From positions 1,240,001-1,304,000 of the forward strand of contig NZ_AP022873.1 of the NCBI RefSeq assembly GCF_014701235.1: a stretch of DNA of 64,000 nt, written 5' to 3'. Both the position numbers and the translations under genes were made by a program. Below, piece after piece: positions 8,566-17,923 of the stretch. The notes under the pieces are model-generated. The model was not told the DNA's origin. It saw only the letters and a program-made list of their open reading frames with translations, and did not search any database. Position 1 is the first letter of the stretch; each line of letters opens with the position of its first letter. This DNA comes from Dissulfurispira thermophila (GTDB lineage Bacteria; Nitrospirota; Thermodesulfovibrionia; Thermodesulfovibrionales; Dissulfurispiraceae).

Positions 8566-9558
8566 TTAATCCTTAAATCCCAATTTAACTATTTCACTAT
8601 CCCTCAAATAACACCCATCGCATGCAGCAATCTCATGAGCCATGCCTTTTTTATGTGCATCTCTCACAGCATTTAACTGCTCTGAGTGCCATGCCTCTTT
8701 TATTGTGGTATCAAGAATATTGCCTAAATTAAGCAGCCCGTCATCATCATGATTACACGGCAGTATAGTACCATCCCACCATATAGCCATCCTTTGCCAT
8801 AGTTGAGGACATGCCCATGGATATTGAATGCCTTTTTTCTTATCCTTCATCACTTTGTAATCAAGATAAGCCACTTCGTCTACTTTATCAGCCCAAAATT
8901 TCTTATATTCTTCAAAACCATCTGCTATCTCAGGAAGCATCACTGTCTGAATCCTAAGTTTTGGATGCTCCACACCAAGCCTTTTCTTTAATTCCTGCAT
9001 CTTCTCTATATTTAAAAGCACAGTCTCATAAACTGCACCGTGTCTGTGTCTCTCATAAACCTCTTTTGTATGACCTTCAAATGATATAGATAGTCTGTCT
9101 AAACCAGCATCTATTAGCTTTTTAGCGATTTCTTCAGTCAAAAGCATTGCATTAGTATTAAAATAGACATCTATCAATCCTCTGTCTTTTGCATATTTTA
9201 CAAATTCATATATCTGCGGATGAAGCAAAGGCTCACCTCTGATATTGAATTTTACACCATATAGATTATTCTCAGCACCCTCATCAATAATCCTTTTTAA
9301 AATATCAAATGACATAAACCCTTTTTTAATCTTATTGCCTCTGAATGTCGTTGCACAAAAAGGACATTTTAGATTACATGCACTGGTAACTTCTACATCA
9401 ATAAAAAGAGGAAATCCACCAACATAAAAAGTCTCAGGCCACTCTTTCCACTTCTTTCTGTATTCTTTAAAGAGGACTGAGGACTGAGGACTAAGGATAT
9501 CCTCTCCTGCTATATGGTGAAAATTGGCATTTGGTTGGATAATCACATTATCTGACAT
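8566..9558 (-). CDS. radical SAM/SPASM domain protein
   Basis: The N-terminal region carries CNLKCPFC (CxxxCxxC) in EVTSACNLKCPFCATTFRG, followed by the barrel segments VKFNIRGEPLLHP and LDRLSISFEGH. The C-terminus is a SPASM-type region: CPQLW, then ILPCNHDDDG with GNILDTTIKEAW, then CDGC. These Cys would hold auxiliary clusters. About residues 18-30 hold an ILSPQSSVLF insert from the heptanucleotide repeat at 9472-9494. SPASM enzymes in sugar clusters include dehydrogenases, epimerases and dehydratases acting by hydrogen abstraction. The reaction here is unknown. Confidence 0.85.
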   Translation of the reverse strand: MSDNVIIQPNANFHHIAGEDILSPQSSVLFKEYRKKWKEWPETFYVGGFPLFIDVEVTSACNLKCPFCATTFRGNKIKKGFMSFDILKRIIDEGAENNLYGVKFNIRGEPLLHPQIYEFVKYAKDRGLIDVYFNTNAMLLTEEIAKKLIDAGLDRLSISFEGHTKEVYERHRHGAVYETVLLNIEKMQELKKRLGVEHPKLRIQTVMLPEIADGFEEYKKFWADKVDEVAYLDYKVMKDKKKGIQYPWACPQLWQRMAIWWDGTILPCNHDDDGLLNLGNILDTTIKEAWHSEQLNAVRDAHKKGMAHEIAACDGCYLRDSEIVKLGFKD

Positions 9559-11082
9559 CTAAAACCCCTTTAATTTATTAACAAAAGACTTAATATCCTC
9601 TTTTTTAAGTCCAAAAATAACAGGTTTATAATAAGCCATAGCTGCTACTGTTAGTGTATATAAAAATCCTGCTGATAGAAAACTTACTAAAATATTTTTA
9701 TTAATAGCCTGTAAATTATTTACAATAAAAACAGCAACGGTTGATAGTATTAAAAAACAACCAGTACTTGCTATCTGATGTCCCAAATATCTCCCAAAAG
9801 AAAGTTTAAGCAATCTTGCATTAAAATAAAGCTGCACATTGACCCCAATAAACTGCAGCACCACCATCTTAACTGCTAACCCTGTTGCACCCATGTTTAA
9901 TCCCATATTATCCGGCGGAGCAATTAAAAAGTATGTAACCGGTAGTCCGAGTAGCATAAATATAACTCCGATATTTCGATATAAGGCAGTTTGTCCTGTA
10001 GCATAAAACACGGAGCCGCTTAACTGTCCATATGTTTGATGGATTGGATAAAAAGCCATAATTGTTAAAACACCAGCAGATTCTTTAAACTTATCGCCTC
10101 CAAATATGTAAACTACTTTATCAGACTGCACTGCAATAAAACATGAGAAATATGCAGCAATTGAATATAACAAAGGGATATATCTCCTGAAAAGCCTTGC
10201 CATTTCAGATAAATCCTGTTGCCCATATGCTATAGAAAACTCCCTTATCAGCAAAGGCGTCATAGCACTGGTGAATAAAAAGCAGATAGCCCCTATCTGA
10301 TAAGAGAGGCTGTAAAAACCCTGTTGAATGCTTCCACTATAGACCTGTAATAACCACCTGTCAAAAATGCCTACCACCAGCCCTACTACAGCATAGCTGA
10401 AAAGTGGATGGCTGTATTGATAGAATTCCTTTAGATATCTCTTTATTTGTTCCCAAGACAATCTCCATACATCCTTTATAAGGTATCCGTTGTGCTGCAT
10501 GATCCAGATAAATGCCCCAGCCAGCACGAGTAAAATAATATAGTTATAGTAAAAAAAATTGATCAGATTTAACTGGTGAAAACCATAGAGCAAAAGGATA
10601 AGAATCAAACCCAATGCTTTCTGAAGTATCTTTGTTTTTTCTCCAGAAACCGTTAGTCCGTAACCATCTATCATTTGATTGAGAATCTGGCTAAACCACA
10701 TTAAAATACCCCAGATAGCTGCCATATAAATATATAGTACTTCTTGCTCTATCCATATGCTGGTGTTAATCGAGGTAACAACTGTAATAGCTACAAATCC
10801 CAATACCCCCGCAGAAACAATTCCCATAAAATAAAAATAAAAAGAAACAAGCCCAAGCTCTTTTGGTCTCTGGGAAAGCTTTGTATAAAAACCGATCGAG
10901 GTTCCCATGTCTAAAAAAGCAATAACCTGGTTAAAAAAATTGGTAAGAAAATTAAAGTCACCGTATGCCTTTGGACCGAGCCCTCTTGGAATAATTGCCT
11001 GAGTAGCCATGTTAATAACAAGACCAAATAAATTTGTTGAAAGTTTGTAAAAATACCTTTTTTTGAGGGAATCTTCCGGCAT
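9559..11082 (-). CDS. oligosaccharide flippase (Wzx-like polysaccharide transporter)
   Basis: The 507-residue protein is almost entirely hydrophobic helices of the MATE/MVF fold, with about 12-14 segments. The N-terminus KRYFYKLSTNLFGLVINMATQAIIPRGLGPKAYGDFNFLTNF is typical of polysaccharide_synt exporters, shown here only as its general pattern: an amphipathic start and a GPKAYGDF turn. It would flip lipid-linked glycan units across the inner membrane. One base separates its stop from the radical SAM gene downstream, and its start follows the LIC12162 gene by four bases. No Wzy polymerase is visible in the window. Confidence 0.88.
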   Translation of the reverse strand: MPEDSLKKRYFYKLSTNLFGLVINMATQAIIPRGLGPKAYGDFNFLTNFFNQVIAFLDMGTSIGFYTKLSQRPKELGLVSFYFYFMGIVSAGVLGFVAITVVTSINTSIWIEQEVLYIYMAAIWGILMWFSQILNQMIDGYGLTVSGEKTKILQKALGLILILLLYGFHQLNLINFFYYNYIILLVLAGAFIWIMQHNGYLIKDVWRLSWEQIKRYLKEFYQYSHPLFSYAVVGLVVGIFDRWLLQVYSGSIQQGFYSLSYQIGAICFLFTSAMTPLLIREFSIAYGQQDLSEMARLFRRYIPLLYSIAAYFSCFIAVQSDKVVYIFGGDKFKESAGVLTIMAFYPIHQTYGQLSGSVFYATGQTALYRNIGVIFMLLGLPVTYFLIAPPDNMGLNMGATGLAVKMVVLQFIGVNVQLYFNARLLKLSFGRYLGHQIASTGCFLILSTVAVFIVNNLQAINKNILVSFLSAGFLYTLTVAAMAYYKPVIFGLKKEDIKSFVNKLKGF

Positions 11083-11086
11083 AAGG

Positions 11087-12844
11087 TTATTTTAAAGTCT
11101 TTAAAAAATCCAGCCATTCTTTACGCCAATTTCTACTAGAACGGGCAAACTGATAGCAGAACTCATTTTTAGTCTCTTGCACCTCTTTTTGATTCCACCA
11201 GCCCTGAACATCATGCCAGATTTCGTTAACCTTACTGGCAGCATCTTCTGGTGTGTCAAATAAAATGCCCGCAGACCGTAATCTGTCAAAATATGGAAAT
11301 GTTTCATTGCAAACAACAAAATGTTCTGGATTCCAAAAAAGGATAGTAGGGGCATTCATTGCAAATGCTTCTAACATACTTGTTGAAAGATAATCAATTA
11401 CAACAAGGCGGGTTTTTTGCATCACTCTACTTAATTTTACCCGTTTTAATATCTGTCTGTTAGTTAATACTTGAGTAATAAACTCTATCTCATCTGTTCC
11501 ATAATCATGAACATAAGGTTTGTATTTTATATGCGACCGAATTTCTTCTGTTATTGAAGTTAAAAACTTTCTCTTATTATCCATATATTCTAATTGTTGC
11601 TCAGGTAACAATGCGGAATGAAAACGGTAATGATAAGCTGGATGCATTGTGCCAACAAAAACTAATTGTACCTTTTTCTCTCTATGTTTAGGTAATTTAC
11701 TTAGCATAGGAGATGGCAAAGAGTAATAATTTGAATTATATATATGTTTATACTTCCATCCCCATGTAATAAATCCATTAGATGTTTCATACTCTATTTT
11801 GCCTAATGGACTAGAAAACCACTGCCCATATCCCCCTCCATGTTGCGCAGAAATCCATTGCCCACCATATTCACAAATTTCAGCTATTCTATAAGCATCT
11901 TTTTCAGATTTATATATATCATTTCCTATCCAGATCTTTATTTTTGGCTTATAATATCTCTCTCTTACATAAATGGTAAGCAAAGCTTCCGGTATATGCT
12001 GTAAGAGTATTTTTTCGATTACTTTTTCAAAACTATTTTTTGCATTAAACTCGAATGTTTGATTAATTAGATATGAACGTTCACCTTTTAGGGTAATAAA
12101 ATTGTTATTTTCCTTGTTAAAAAGAAAAAAAGGATCGTATAAAAATTCAAGATAAAACTTATCAATTATTGAAATACCATAAACAGTGCCTAAATGTATA
12201 GATGAACTTAAATGGCTTGAAATACTTGAAATAGCTGATTTCGTAAAAGCTCTGATATTGCTGAATTTTTTGTTTATTCCAAGATTAGAAGTGTTTTTAA
12301 TCTGCTGGAAATTTTTTGACATATCAAGTAATTCTGGGATGAGAAAATCAAACTGCGCGAATTGAATTATTTCTGACATTAGCAGATTATTATAATAGTG
12401 TTCTTCTGTCACTTTTTTTATATAATCCCAAAAATCTTTTACAGAAAATGCTCTATTGCTCAAAACTTTTACAGTTAGCTTCTCTCTAATACCTTGCTGA
12501 AGATAGTTCAAACGCTGATAGCGGTCATAACAAACCCCTAACCAGTGCACTAACCATACAATAAAATATCTTTTCCAGAATTGGCTGCTATAATTAGTTT
12601 TATGAAAATTGTTCATTAAGTCTGATAATGGCGGGATTATTCTATCAATCAATGAATCAATATATAAAGATGCATCTAAAATATCCTGTGGCTTTTCCCA
12701 TGGAGATGGAGCAAGAGTAAACTTTTTCTGGTCCCAGAATTTATATTTATGATTATAAGCAAAACACCAGGGGCCGAGAAAAATAGCATTTTTTTCATCT
12801 TCAGGCCACAACTCTTTAATGCCAGTTAAGACAAGCTCTTTCAT
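11087..12844 (-). CDS. LIC12162-family putative transferase (O-antigen biosynthesis)
   Basis: The protein begins MKELVLTGIKELWPE and contains GPWCFAY, a WLVHWLGVCYDRY segment and a C-terminal RLVVIDYLSTSMLEAFAMN block. This matches my memory of the LIC12162 family named after a Leptospira O-antigen gene. The C-terminal part (SAQHGGGYGQ, then FNAPT-like pocket AMNAPTILFWNP) resembles a GT-B nucleotide-sugar site, so it is probably a glycosyltransferase. It is full length at 585 residues. The surrounding bases are clearly AT-rich. The IS256-family element lies directly upstream and may separate it from its former promoter. Confidence 0.7.
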   Translation of the reverse strand: MKELVLTGIKELWPEDEKNAIFLGPWCFAYNHKYKFWDQKKFTLAPSPWEKPQDILDASLYIDSLIDRIIPPLSDLMNNFHKTNYSSQFWKRYFIVWLVHWLGVCYDRYQRLNYLQQGIREKLTVKVLSNRAFSVKDFWDYIKKVTEEHYYNNLLMSEIIQFAQFDFLIPELLDMSKNFQQIKNTSNLGINKKFSNIRAFTKSAISSISSHLSSSIHLGTVYGISIIDKFYLEFLYDPFFLFNKENNNFITLKGERSYLINQTFEFNAKNSFEKVIEKILLQHIPEALLTIYVRERYYKPKIKIWIGNDIYKSEKDAYRIAEICEYGGQWISAQHGGGYGQWFSSPLGKIEYETSNGFITWGWKYKHIYNSNYYSLPSPMLSKLPKHREKKVQLVFVGTMHPAYHYRFHSALLPEQQLEYMDNKRKFLTSITEEIRSHIKYKPYVHDYGTDEIEFITQVLTNRQILKRVKLSRVMQKTRLVVIDYLSTSMLEAFAMNAPTILFWNPEHFVVCNETFPYFDRLRSAGILFDTPEDAASKVNEIWHDVQGWWNQKEVQETKNEFCYQFARSSRNWRKEWLDFLKTLK

Positions 12845-12897
12845 ATACTCAGTGTTTTTTGTTCTTTTTTATAAGTTCTTTAGCCGAGCTTGTCAAG

Positions 12898-14293
12898 TTT
12901 TTAGTTGAAATTTTCTGAATGGCTCTCATTAATTTTTCCTCCTATGCTGCTACTTTTACAGTTTCACCTGTTTCCTCTAATGCCTCAATATTCCTGATGA
13001 CATCAGGAATTGAGGTATACCCATTAACCCTTTTGAATCTCTTTTCGCAATACAGTAATACAGAGGCAAGCCATCTCTGTTTCATCCTGCTATTACGATA
13101 CCTCTTAATATTACCCTCTGCATCCCTTACCATTGAAAACATGCTCTCTATTGGATTCGTTGAGCATAGCGTCTTCCTTAGTAATTCAGGGACTTTCAGC
13201 CGATGCAGCGTAAGTATTTCCTCTATCGCCTCTAAAAGTGAATCTGCTGCTGATTCATTGATTCCCCTGAGCCATTTCTCCATTTCAAGTAGCATCTCTT
13301 TTGCATCTTCATAGCTTTTCTGTTCCAATGCTGTTTTAAACCTCCGATGTGCCTCTTTTCTATATCTCTTGGCAAGATGCTTCTGTATGTTCTTGTCTTT
13401 ATGTATGGTGCAACGCTGATGTAGAAGTTTCTTGCCAAACTTGTCCCTTAATGCCTTGATTATTCCCTTGCCCCCATCTGTTACCCAAATTGTTCTCTTT
13501 GTTAGTTTTAATCCCCTCCTTTCTATGTCCGCAAGCAGTTCTTCGCATAGTTCATAGTTCTCTGTCGCCCCCTGCCAGGATCCCAATGGCATCTTCTTAC
13601 CTTCTGTGTCTATTCCTAATGCAATTATAAATGCCTCACCTGCTCGATGTATTGTGTCAAGATATATGGCAAAGGCTCTAAGATCAGACAACGACCTCTC
13701 CTTGAATTCTTTGAGTTGTTTCCCTGTTGCCTCTATAATATGCCTCGATACTGTACTCGGTGATACTCCAAATGCCTGCGCTGCCTCTATTACTATCTCA
13801 GCATACTTCTGACACGATATGCCCCTTAATACCTTTGCCAAAAGCTCTTCAGAAAATCCATCAGGTTCTTTCATTCTCTTATAACTCTTTAATTGTATCT
13901 CTCCCTGCCTGCCACGAAGTCGAGGTCTCTCTACACGCACCTTTTGATCTGCTATATATACTGAGCCAGGCTGACTTGCCCATTTATATATGTTAGGGCA
14001 AAATGGTTTATACTCAGGCCCTGCTGTCTCTTCCCTGTCTATATACATTATTGCCTCTGCTACCATCCTTCCCATCTCCATCATAAGTGAGTCAACTCCT
14101 TGCTTACCCCTTGCTAATATCCGATACATCTGCTCTACTACCCATTGCCTGCCGTATGCCTCCTCTATACCTCTGATTACTTTTTCCTCTGTCTTGTGCT
14201 ATCCTTCATATGTGGCTCCTTTCTTTAAAATGTTTTTTGCTTGCCGTGGATTATGCCACGGTAGGAGCCACTCTTTCAAGTTTCAACTAAAAA
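12898..14293 (-). mobile_element. IS256-family insertion sequence
   Basis: Imperfect terminal inverted repeats of about 28 bases bound the element. The left end reads TTTTTAGTTGAAA then TGGCTC, and the right end is its complement, GAGCCA then TTTCAACTAAAAA. The whole is about 1.4 kb with one transposase frame. A CCGTGG/CCACGG hairpin lies at 14244-14262 near the right end. No matching target duplication is visible in the bases directly outside. The element sits between two glycan genes in an AT-rich block and is itself less AT-rich. Confidence 0.75.
12942..14129 (-). CDS. IS256-family (mutator-type) transposase, N-terminus probably frameshifted
   Basis: Recognisable mutator-type signatures are AIYLDTIHRAGEAF (first catalytic Asp), WVTDGGKGI with the second Asp, the LHQRCTIHKDKNIQ block and STNPIESMFSMVRDAEGN with the catalytic Glu. 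The visible frame starts at ATG 14129. The same frame continues upstream for about 23 codons (ending GRQWVVEQ) to a TAG. A better ATG (MKD) near 14207 lies in the neighbouring frame, so one base seems to have been gained. The element may therefore be inactive or need frameshifting. Confidence 0.85.
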   Translation of the reverse strand: MYRILARGKQGVDSLMMEMGRMVAEAIMYIDREETAGPEYKPFCPNIYKWASQPGSVYIADQKVRVERPRLRGRQGEIQLKSYKRMKEPDGFSEELLAKVLRGISCQKYAEIVIEAAQAFGVSPSTVSRHIIEATGKQLKEFKERSLSDLRAFAIYLDTIHRAGEAFIIALGIDTEGKKMPLGSWQGATENYELCEELLADIERRGLKLTKRTIWVTDGGKGIIKALRDKFGKKLLHQRCTIHKDKNIQKHLAKRYRKEAHRRFKTALEQKSYEDAKEMLLEMEKWLRGINESAADSLLEAIEEILTLHRLKVPELLRKTLCSTNPIESMFSMVRDAEGNIKRYRNSRMKQRWLASVLLYCEKRFKRVNGYTSIPDVIRNIEALEETGETVKVAA

Positions 14294-14329
14294 TAGTATA
14301 ATCTCGAAGAATTGTTTTTATCATAATTG

Positions 14330-15073
14330 TTACAAACTATATCCATCATCTACAATTATATTCTGTCCATTGATATATTTACTAATGTCACCGAGAAGGA
14401 AAATAACAGTCCCGATTATATCATCTTTATCTAACATACCTTTATTTAAACAAAGTGAATTATAATTTTTAATAAAATTTATAGGTTGTTTATCCATAAT
14501 CCCACCAGGACTAATACAATTTACTCTTATATTTTTTCCTTTTAAAAATTTAGCCATGTATCTTGTCAAATGTATAATCGCAGACTTAATAGCTGCATAT
14601 TCAACCGGCATTGTCATGGTTGTTTCTGCATAAATTTCAAAACTTGGAGCAATAACGCCATATATAGATGAGAAATTTATTATATTTCCAAAACCTTGCT
14701 TTAGAAAGAATTTTATAAATTGTTGAGATGTTAAAAAATATCCACCTAAATGAATGTTTAAATTTTCACAGAAATCCTCAAACTCCACCTCTAAAAAATT
14801 TCTCCCGTAGTTTTTATTTCTCGGGTATGCTGTATTTACCAAAGCATCAATTTTACCGTATTTTTTATAGACAATTTCAATGCAATCATTTATTGACTTT
14901 TTGGAAGTAATATCAACCATAATATAATCAATATCATTGTTAGAATCTTTTATTGGCTTTATATCAGCACTTATTGGTACTCCGCCTTCATGTAAAATTC
15001 CATTCACAATAGCTTTACCTAACAAACCTTCGCCACCAATAACTACAATAATTTTATCTTTTAAAAGCATCAC
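14330..15073 (-). CDS. SDR-family oxidoreductase, PtmA-like
   Basis: This is a short-chain dehydrogenase of 247 residues. The cofactor loop is VVIGGEGLLGKAIV (about 9-22), the Asp of the NAD site is in ADIKP, the NTAYP segment stands for NNAG, and the active site combines FSSIYG with YAAIK. The NINFSS and SPGGI elements fit the group that includes Campylobacter PtmA, a legionaminate-pathway dehydrogenase. The neighbouring CMP-synthetase and CBS-nucleotidyltransferase genes support that reading, but assignment below family level is inference. It overlaps the upstream hydrolase by 20 bases. Confidence 0.75.
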   Translation of the reverse strand: MMLLKDKIIVVIGGEGLLGKAIVNGILHEGGVPISADIKPIKDSNNDIDYIMVDITSKKSINDCIEIVYKKYGKIDALVNTAYPRNKNYGRNFLEVEFEDFCENLNIHLGGYFLTSQQFIKFFLKQGFGNIINFSSIYGVIAPSFEIYAETTMTMPVEYAAIKSAIIHLTRYMAKFLKGKNIRVNCISPGGIMDKQPINFIKNYNSLCLNKGMLDKDDIIGTVIFLLGDISKYINGQNIIVDDGYSL

Positions 15074-15878
15074 AAACTCCTCTTTTATAGAATTTATAGT
15101 AAAGTTCCCATCTTTTATCTTGATAAGTAGGAAAAGAATTCCTATAGTTTGAAAAAATCTCCTTTTCTATTTCATAGATTTCTATTTCTCCTTCATTAAT
15201 GATAGGTTTAGCAATTTGGCCTGACGGGTAAATCAACATAGAAGATTTTTTATATTCATTAGAATAATCTTTGCCAATTCTATTAACTCCTATCATAAAA
15301 ACTTGATTTTCTATAGCTCTACTTTTTAGCAATATTTTCCGATGTTCTAATCTTTTAGCTGGCCAGTTTGCAATATTAATTATTAACTCTGAATTTTGGC
15401 TTAAAATTGAATATATTTCAGGAAATCTCAAGTCATAGCAAATTGTTAAAGCAAGATTAAAATCTTCATAATTAGTAAATTTTAGCTCATGTCCACCTTT
15501 AAAATATTTATCTTCTCCAACATAAGAAAAGGGATGAATTTTATCATAAGTAAGTAAAACATCTCCCTTGTTATTTATAAAACAAGCTCTATTTTTATAT
15601 GAATTATTTTCCTTGACAGAAATACCAAAGATAATAGATTTATTGTAAGTTATACTGCATTCTATAAAAAACTTTAAACTATTGGAATTTTTCCATTCTT
15701 CACTCAAATTTGTATTCATTGTGTAACCTGTTAATGTCATTTCTGGGAAAATTGCCAAATCGTATTCATAATTTTTCGTATTTTTAAGTATGCCCAATAT
15801 CTTATTTTTATTTTTTTCTTTATCTTCAAATTCCTGATTCAGAGATACTAAGCAAACTCTTAATTTATTTTTTTCCAT
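15054..15878 (-). CDS. carbon-nitrogen hydrolase (nitrilase superfamily)
   Basis: The catalytic triad of the nitrilase fold is visible in order: Glu in LAIFPEMTLTGY (about residue 45), Lys in LLTYDKIHPF (about 114) and Cys in LALTICYDLRFPEIY (about 149). The 274-residue length is typical of omega-amidase/NitB-like enzymes that hydrolyse amides. In this operon it may deamidate a small acid or release an N-acyl group, but the substrate cannot be inferred. Codon use is strongly AT-rich, like that of its neighbours. Confidence 0.85.
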   Translation of the reverse strand: MEKNKLRVCLVSLNQEFEDKEKNKNKILGILKNTKNYEYDLAIFPEMTLTGYTMNTNLSEEWKNSNSLKFFIECSITYNKSIIFGISVKENNSYKNRACFINNKGDVLLTYDKIHPFSYVGEDKYFKGGHELKFTNYEDFNLALTICYDLRFPEIYSILSQNSELIINIANWPAKRLEHRKILLKSRAIENQVFMIGVNRIGKDYSNEYKKSSMLIYPSGQIAKPIINEGEIEIYEIEKEIFSNYRNSFPTYQDKRWELYYKFYKRGVCDAFKR

Positions 15879-15908
15879 ACGAAAAACCCCAATTCATACT
15901 ATTTAAAA

Positions 15909-17207
15909 CTAATTATACTTCCTAAAAACCGGCTTAATAATATGTCCTTCTAAATATTTTTCCCAACCATCCTCAAGAGCTAAAGCATAAACTTTTAATG
16001 CATGTTTTAATGCTTCTGCTGTTTTTTCTAATTCAGATTCTTTGTGAGACATAGATAGAGCAATCCACGGCATAAATACGCCTTTTTTAATCATCTCTTG
16101 GTTAAATAGTGTTCTTAAAGGATAAGAGTTTTCTTTATTTTTATCTAAGGTTGTGTAGTAAGGTGAGCATTCAACACCTTCCGCTTTAAAATAATCGCTT
16201 ATTCCATATTCTTTAGCAATATCATTCATGGTTTTAATAAGATTTTTACCATAATTCCATATATGGTTTATAACATCTTTTTCTTCCATTATTTTAAGTG
16301 TCGCTATAAAAGCTGCCAACGCTGACATTTCCGCACCGTGTGTAGTTGATAAAAGAAAAACCCTTTCCTGTCCCTCAAATTCTATTGAGCCGAGCTTCAT
16401 AATTTCTCTTTTACCTCCGAGAGCAGCCAGAGAAAAACCGTTTGCCATTGCTTTGCCAAACGTGCATAAATCAGGCTCAACATTATAATAAAACTGCGCA
16501 CCTTTTAAATGCCATCTGAAACCTGTTACCATTTCGTCAAGGATAAATAAGGCTCCATTTTTGTGACATAGCTCTTTAACTTTTTGTAAATAATTTTGTG
16601 GAGGATGGTGGGTAGTAGCTGGCTCCATAATTACACACGCTATTTGATTAGGATACTCATCAAATAGTCTTTCCAAATCTTTTAAGTCCCCATATTTAAA
16701 AGTTTTTGTTAATTCTTTTATAGCCTTAGGAACACCTTTATCCATCACAGTAGAGCCTATAAACCAATCGTCAAAACTAAAAAAAGGATGATCTACGCAC
16801 CTTGCAACTAAATCTCTTCCTGTATAGGCTCTTGCTAATTTTACAGCAGCAGTGGTTACATTTGAACCGTTTTTGGCAAATTTAACCATCTCAACAGAGG
16901 GAATAAGATTAACAAAAAGCTCAGCTGCTTGTAGTTCTATTATTGATGGTCTTGTTAAGTTATTACCCATTTTAATCGCATTTTCTATAACAAACTTATT
17001 AACATACTCGTCCGCATATCCTAATATAACCGACCTTAAAGCCATTCCATAATCTAAATACTCTCTATCTTCTACATCATATATGTACGCTCCTTTACCT
17101 CTTTTTAAGATAGCTGGTGCGTTTGAAGGAAATTGGTCATAACCTCTTGAGTAAGTATGAGCTCCTCCGGGTATTAATGTTAAAAGTTTTTTGGTATACT
17201 CATTCAT
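15909..17207 (-). CDS. class III PLP aminotransferase (glutamate-1-semialdehyde aminomutase-like)
   Basis: The N-terminus PGGAHTYSRGYDQFP and the GKGAYIYDVEDREYLDYG block are those of HemL-like class III aminotransferases. The Asp pair is in LFILDEMVTGFRW, and the PLP lysine is in CTFGKAMANG. At 432 residues it is full length. HemL-like homologues in surface-glycan clusters are usually not for heme but for transamination or amino-mutation of sugar or acid precursors (family knowledge). It overlaps the CMP-sugar synthetase start by four bases. Confidence 0.85.
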   Translation of the reverse strand: MNEYTKKLLTLIPGGAHTYSRGYDQFPSNAPAILKRGKGAYIYDVEDREYLDYGMALRSVILGYADEYVNKFVIENAIKMGNNLTRPSIIELQAAELFVNLIPSVEMVKFAKNGSNVTTAAVKLARAYTGRDLVARCVDHPFFSFDDWFIGSTVMDKGVPKAIKELTKTFKYGDLKDLERLFDEYPNQIACVIMEPATTHHPPQNYLQKVKELCHKNGALFILDEMVTGFRWHLKGAQFYYNVEPDLCTFGKAMANGFSLAALGGKREIMKLGSIEFEGQERVFLLSTTHGAEMSALAAFIATLKIMEEKDVINHIWNYGKNLIKTMNDIAKEYGISDYFKAEGVECSPYYTTLDKNKENSYPLRTLFNQEMIKKGVFMPWIALSMSHKESELEKTAEALKHALKVYALALEDGWEKYLEGHIIKPVFRKYN

Positions 17208-17923
17208 ATTAAACCCTCACTAATAGCATATTCTAATATTTTTTCTACACATAAAAAATCGTAAATATAATCTATTTCAAACGCTTGCCACTTATCTAAA
17301 ACATAAGGTAATGTTCTCTTTTGGTAAAAAGTTTTGTAAGTTAGTAGTTTATCTGTTTTTGATATATACATTCCACCAAAAATCCCATATACATCTGGCA
17401 GTTGTTGTCTTTGATAAAAATCTGGTGTATTGTCTAAAAATTTTTCTAAATAACCATTTACTATTTTTTTTATACCGTAAGGATGATGCGTATCTGATTC
17501 AATTTTACATACACCAACTACACTATCTGCAATATGAAAATTTTCTATCAATTTGTCTATAAGCACATCTATATCATTCTTTTTCCTAAGAGGTGATGTA
17601 GGTTCTAAAAGTAAAATACAATCATAACTTTTATTTAAATTATTTATTAAATGTATTAAAACATCTATTGTTGGAGTATCATCCTTAGCTAATTCTTTTG
17701 GTCTTAAAAAGGGTATTTCTGCTCCAAATTTTATAGATATTTCCGCTATCTCTTCATCTTCAGTAGAGACTATCAGCCTGTCTATATACCTTGAGTTTAA
17801 AGCTTGTTCTATAGTCCAAGCAATTAGTGGTTTGCCTAACAAAGGCTTTATGTTTTTTCTGGGAAGTCCTTTGCTTCCACCTCTGGCTGGTATTATGGCT
17901 AAAATTGTTTTGTCTTTATACAT
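17204..17923 (-). CDS. CMP-nonulosonate synthetase (acylneuraminate cytidylyltransferase, LegF/NeuA-like)
   Basis: The CTP-binding signature IIPARGGSKGLPRKN is intact near residue 10, followed by KPLIAWTIEQAL, LIVSTEDEEIAE and the LLLEPTSPLR motif (about 102-111). These are canonical for CMP-sialic, CMP-legionaminic and CMP-pseudaminic acid synthetases. It would activate the nine-carbon acid made by the NeuB at 21.8 kb. Eight bases overlap the CBS-nucleotidyltransferase gene upstream, an arrangement like ptmB-ptmE of Campylobacter. Confidence 0.88.
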   Translation of the reverse strand: MYKDKTILAIIPARGGSKGLPRKNIKPLLGKPLIAWTIEQALNSRYIDRLIVSTEDEEIAEISIKFGAEIPFLRPKELAKDDTPTIDVLIHLINNLNKSYDCILLLEPTSPLRKKNDIDVLIDKLIENFHIADSVVGVCKIESDTHHPYGIKKIVNGYLEKFLDNTPDFYQRQQLPDVYGIFGGMYISKTDKLLTYKTFYQKRTLPYVLDKWQAFEIDYIYDFLCVEKILEYAISEGLI

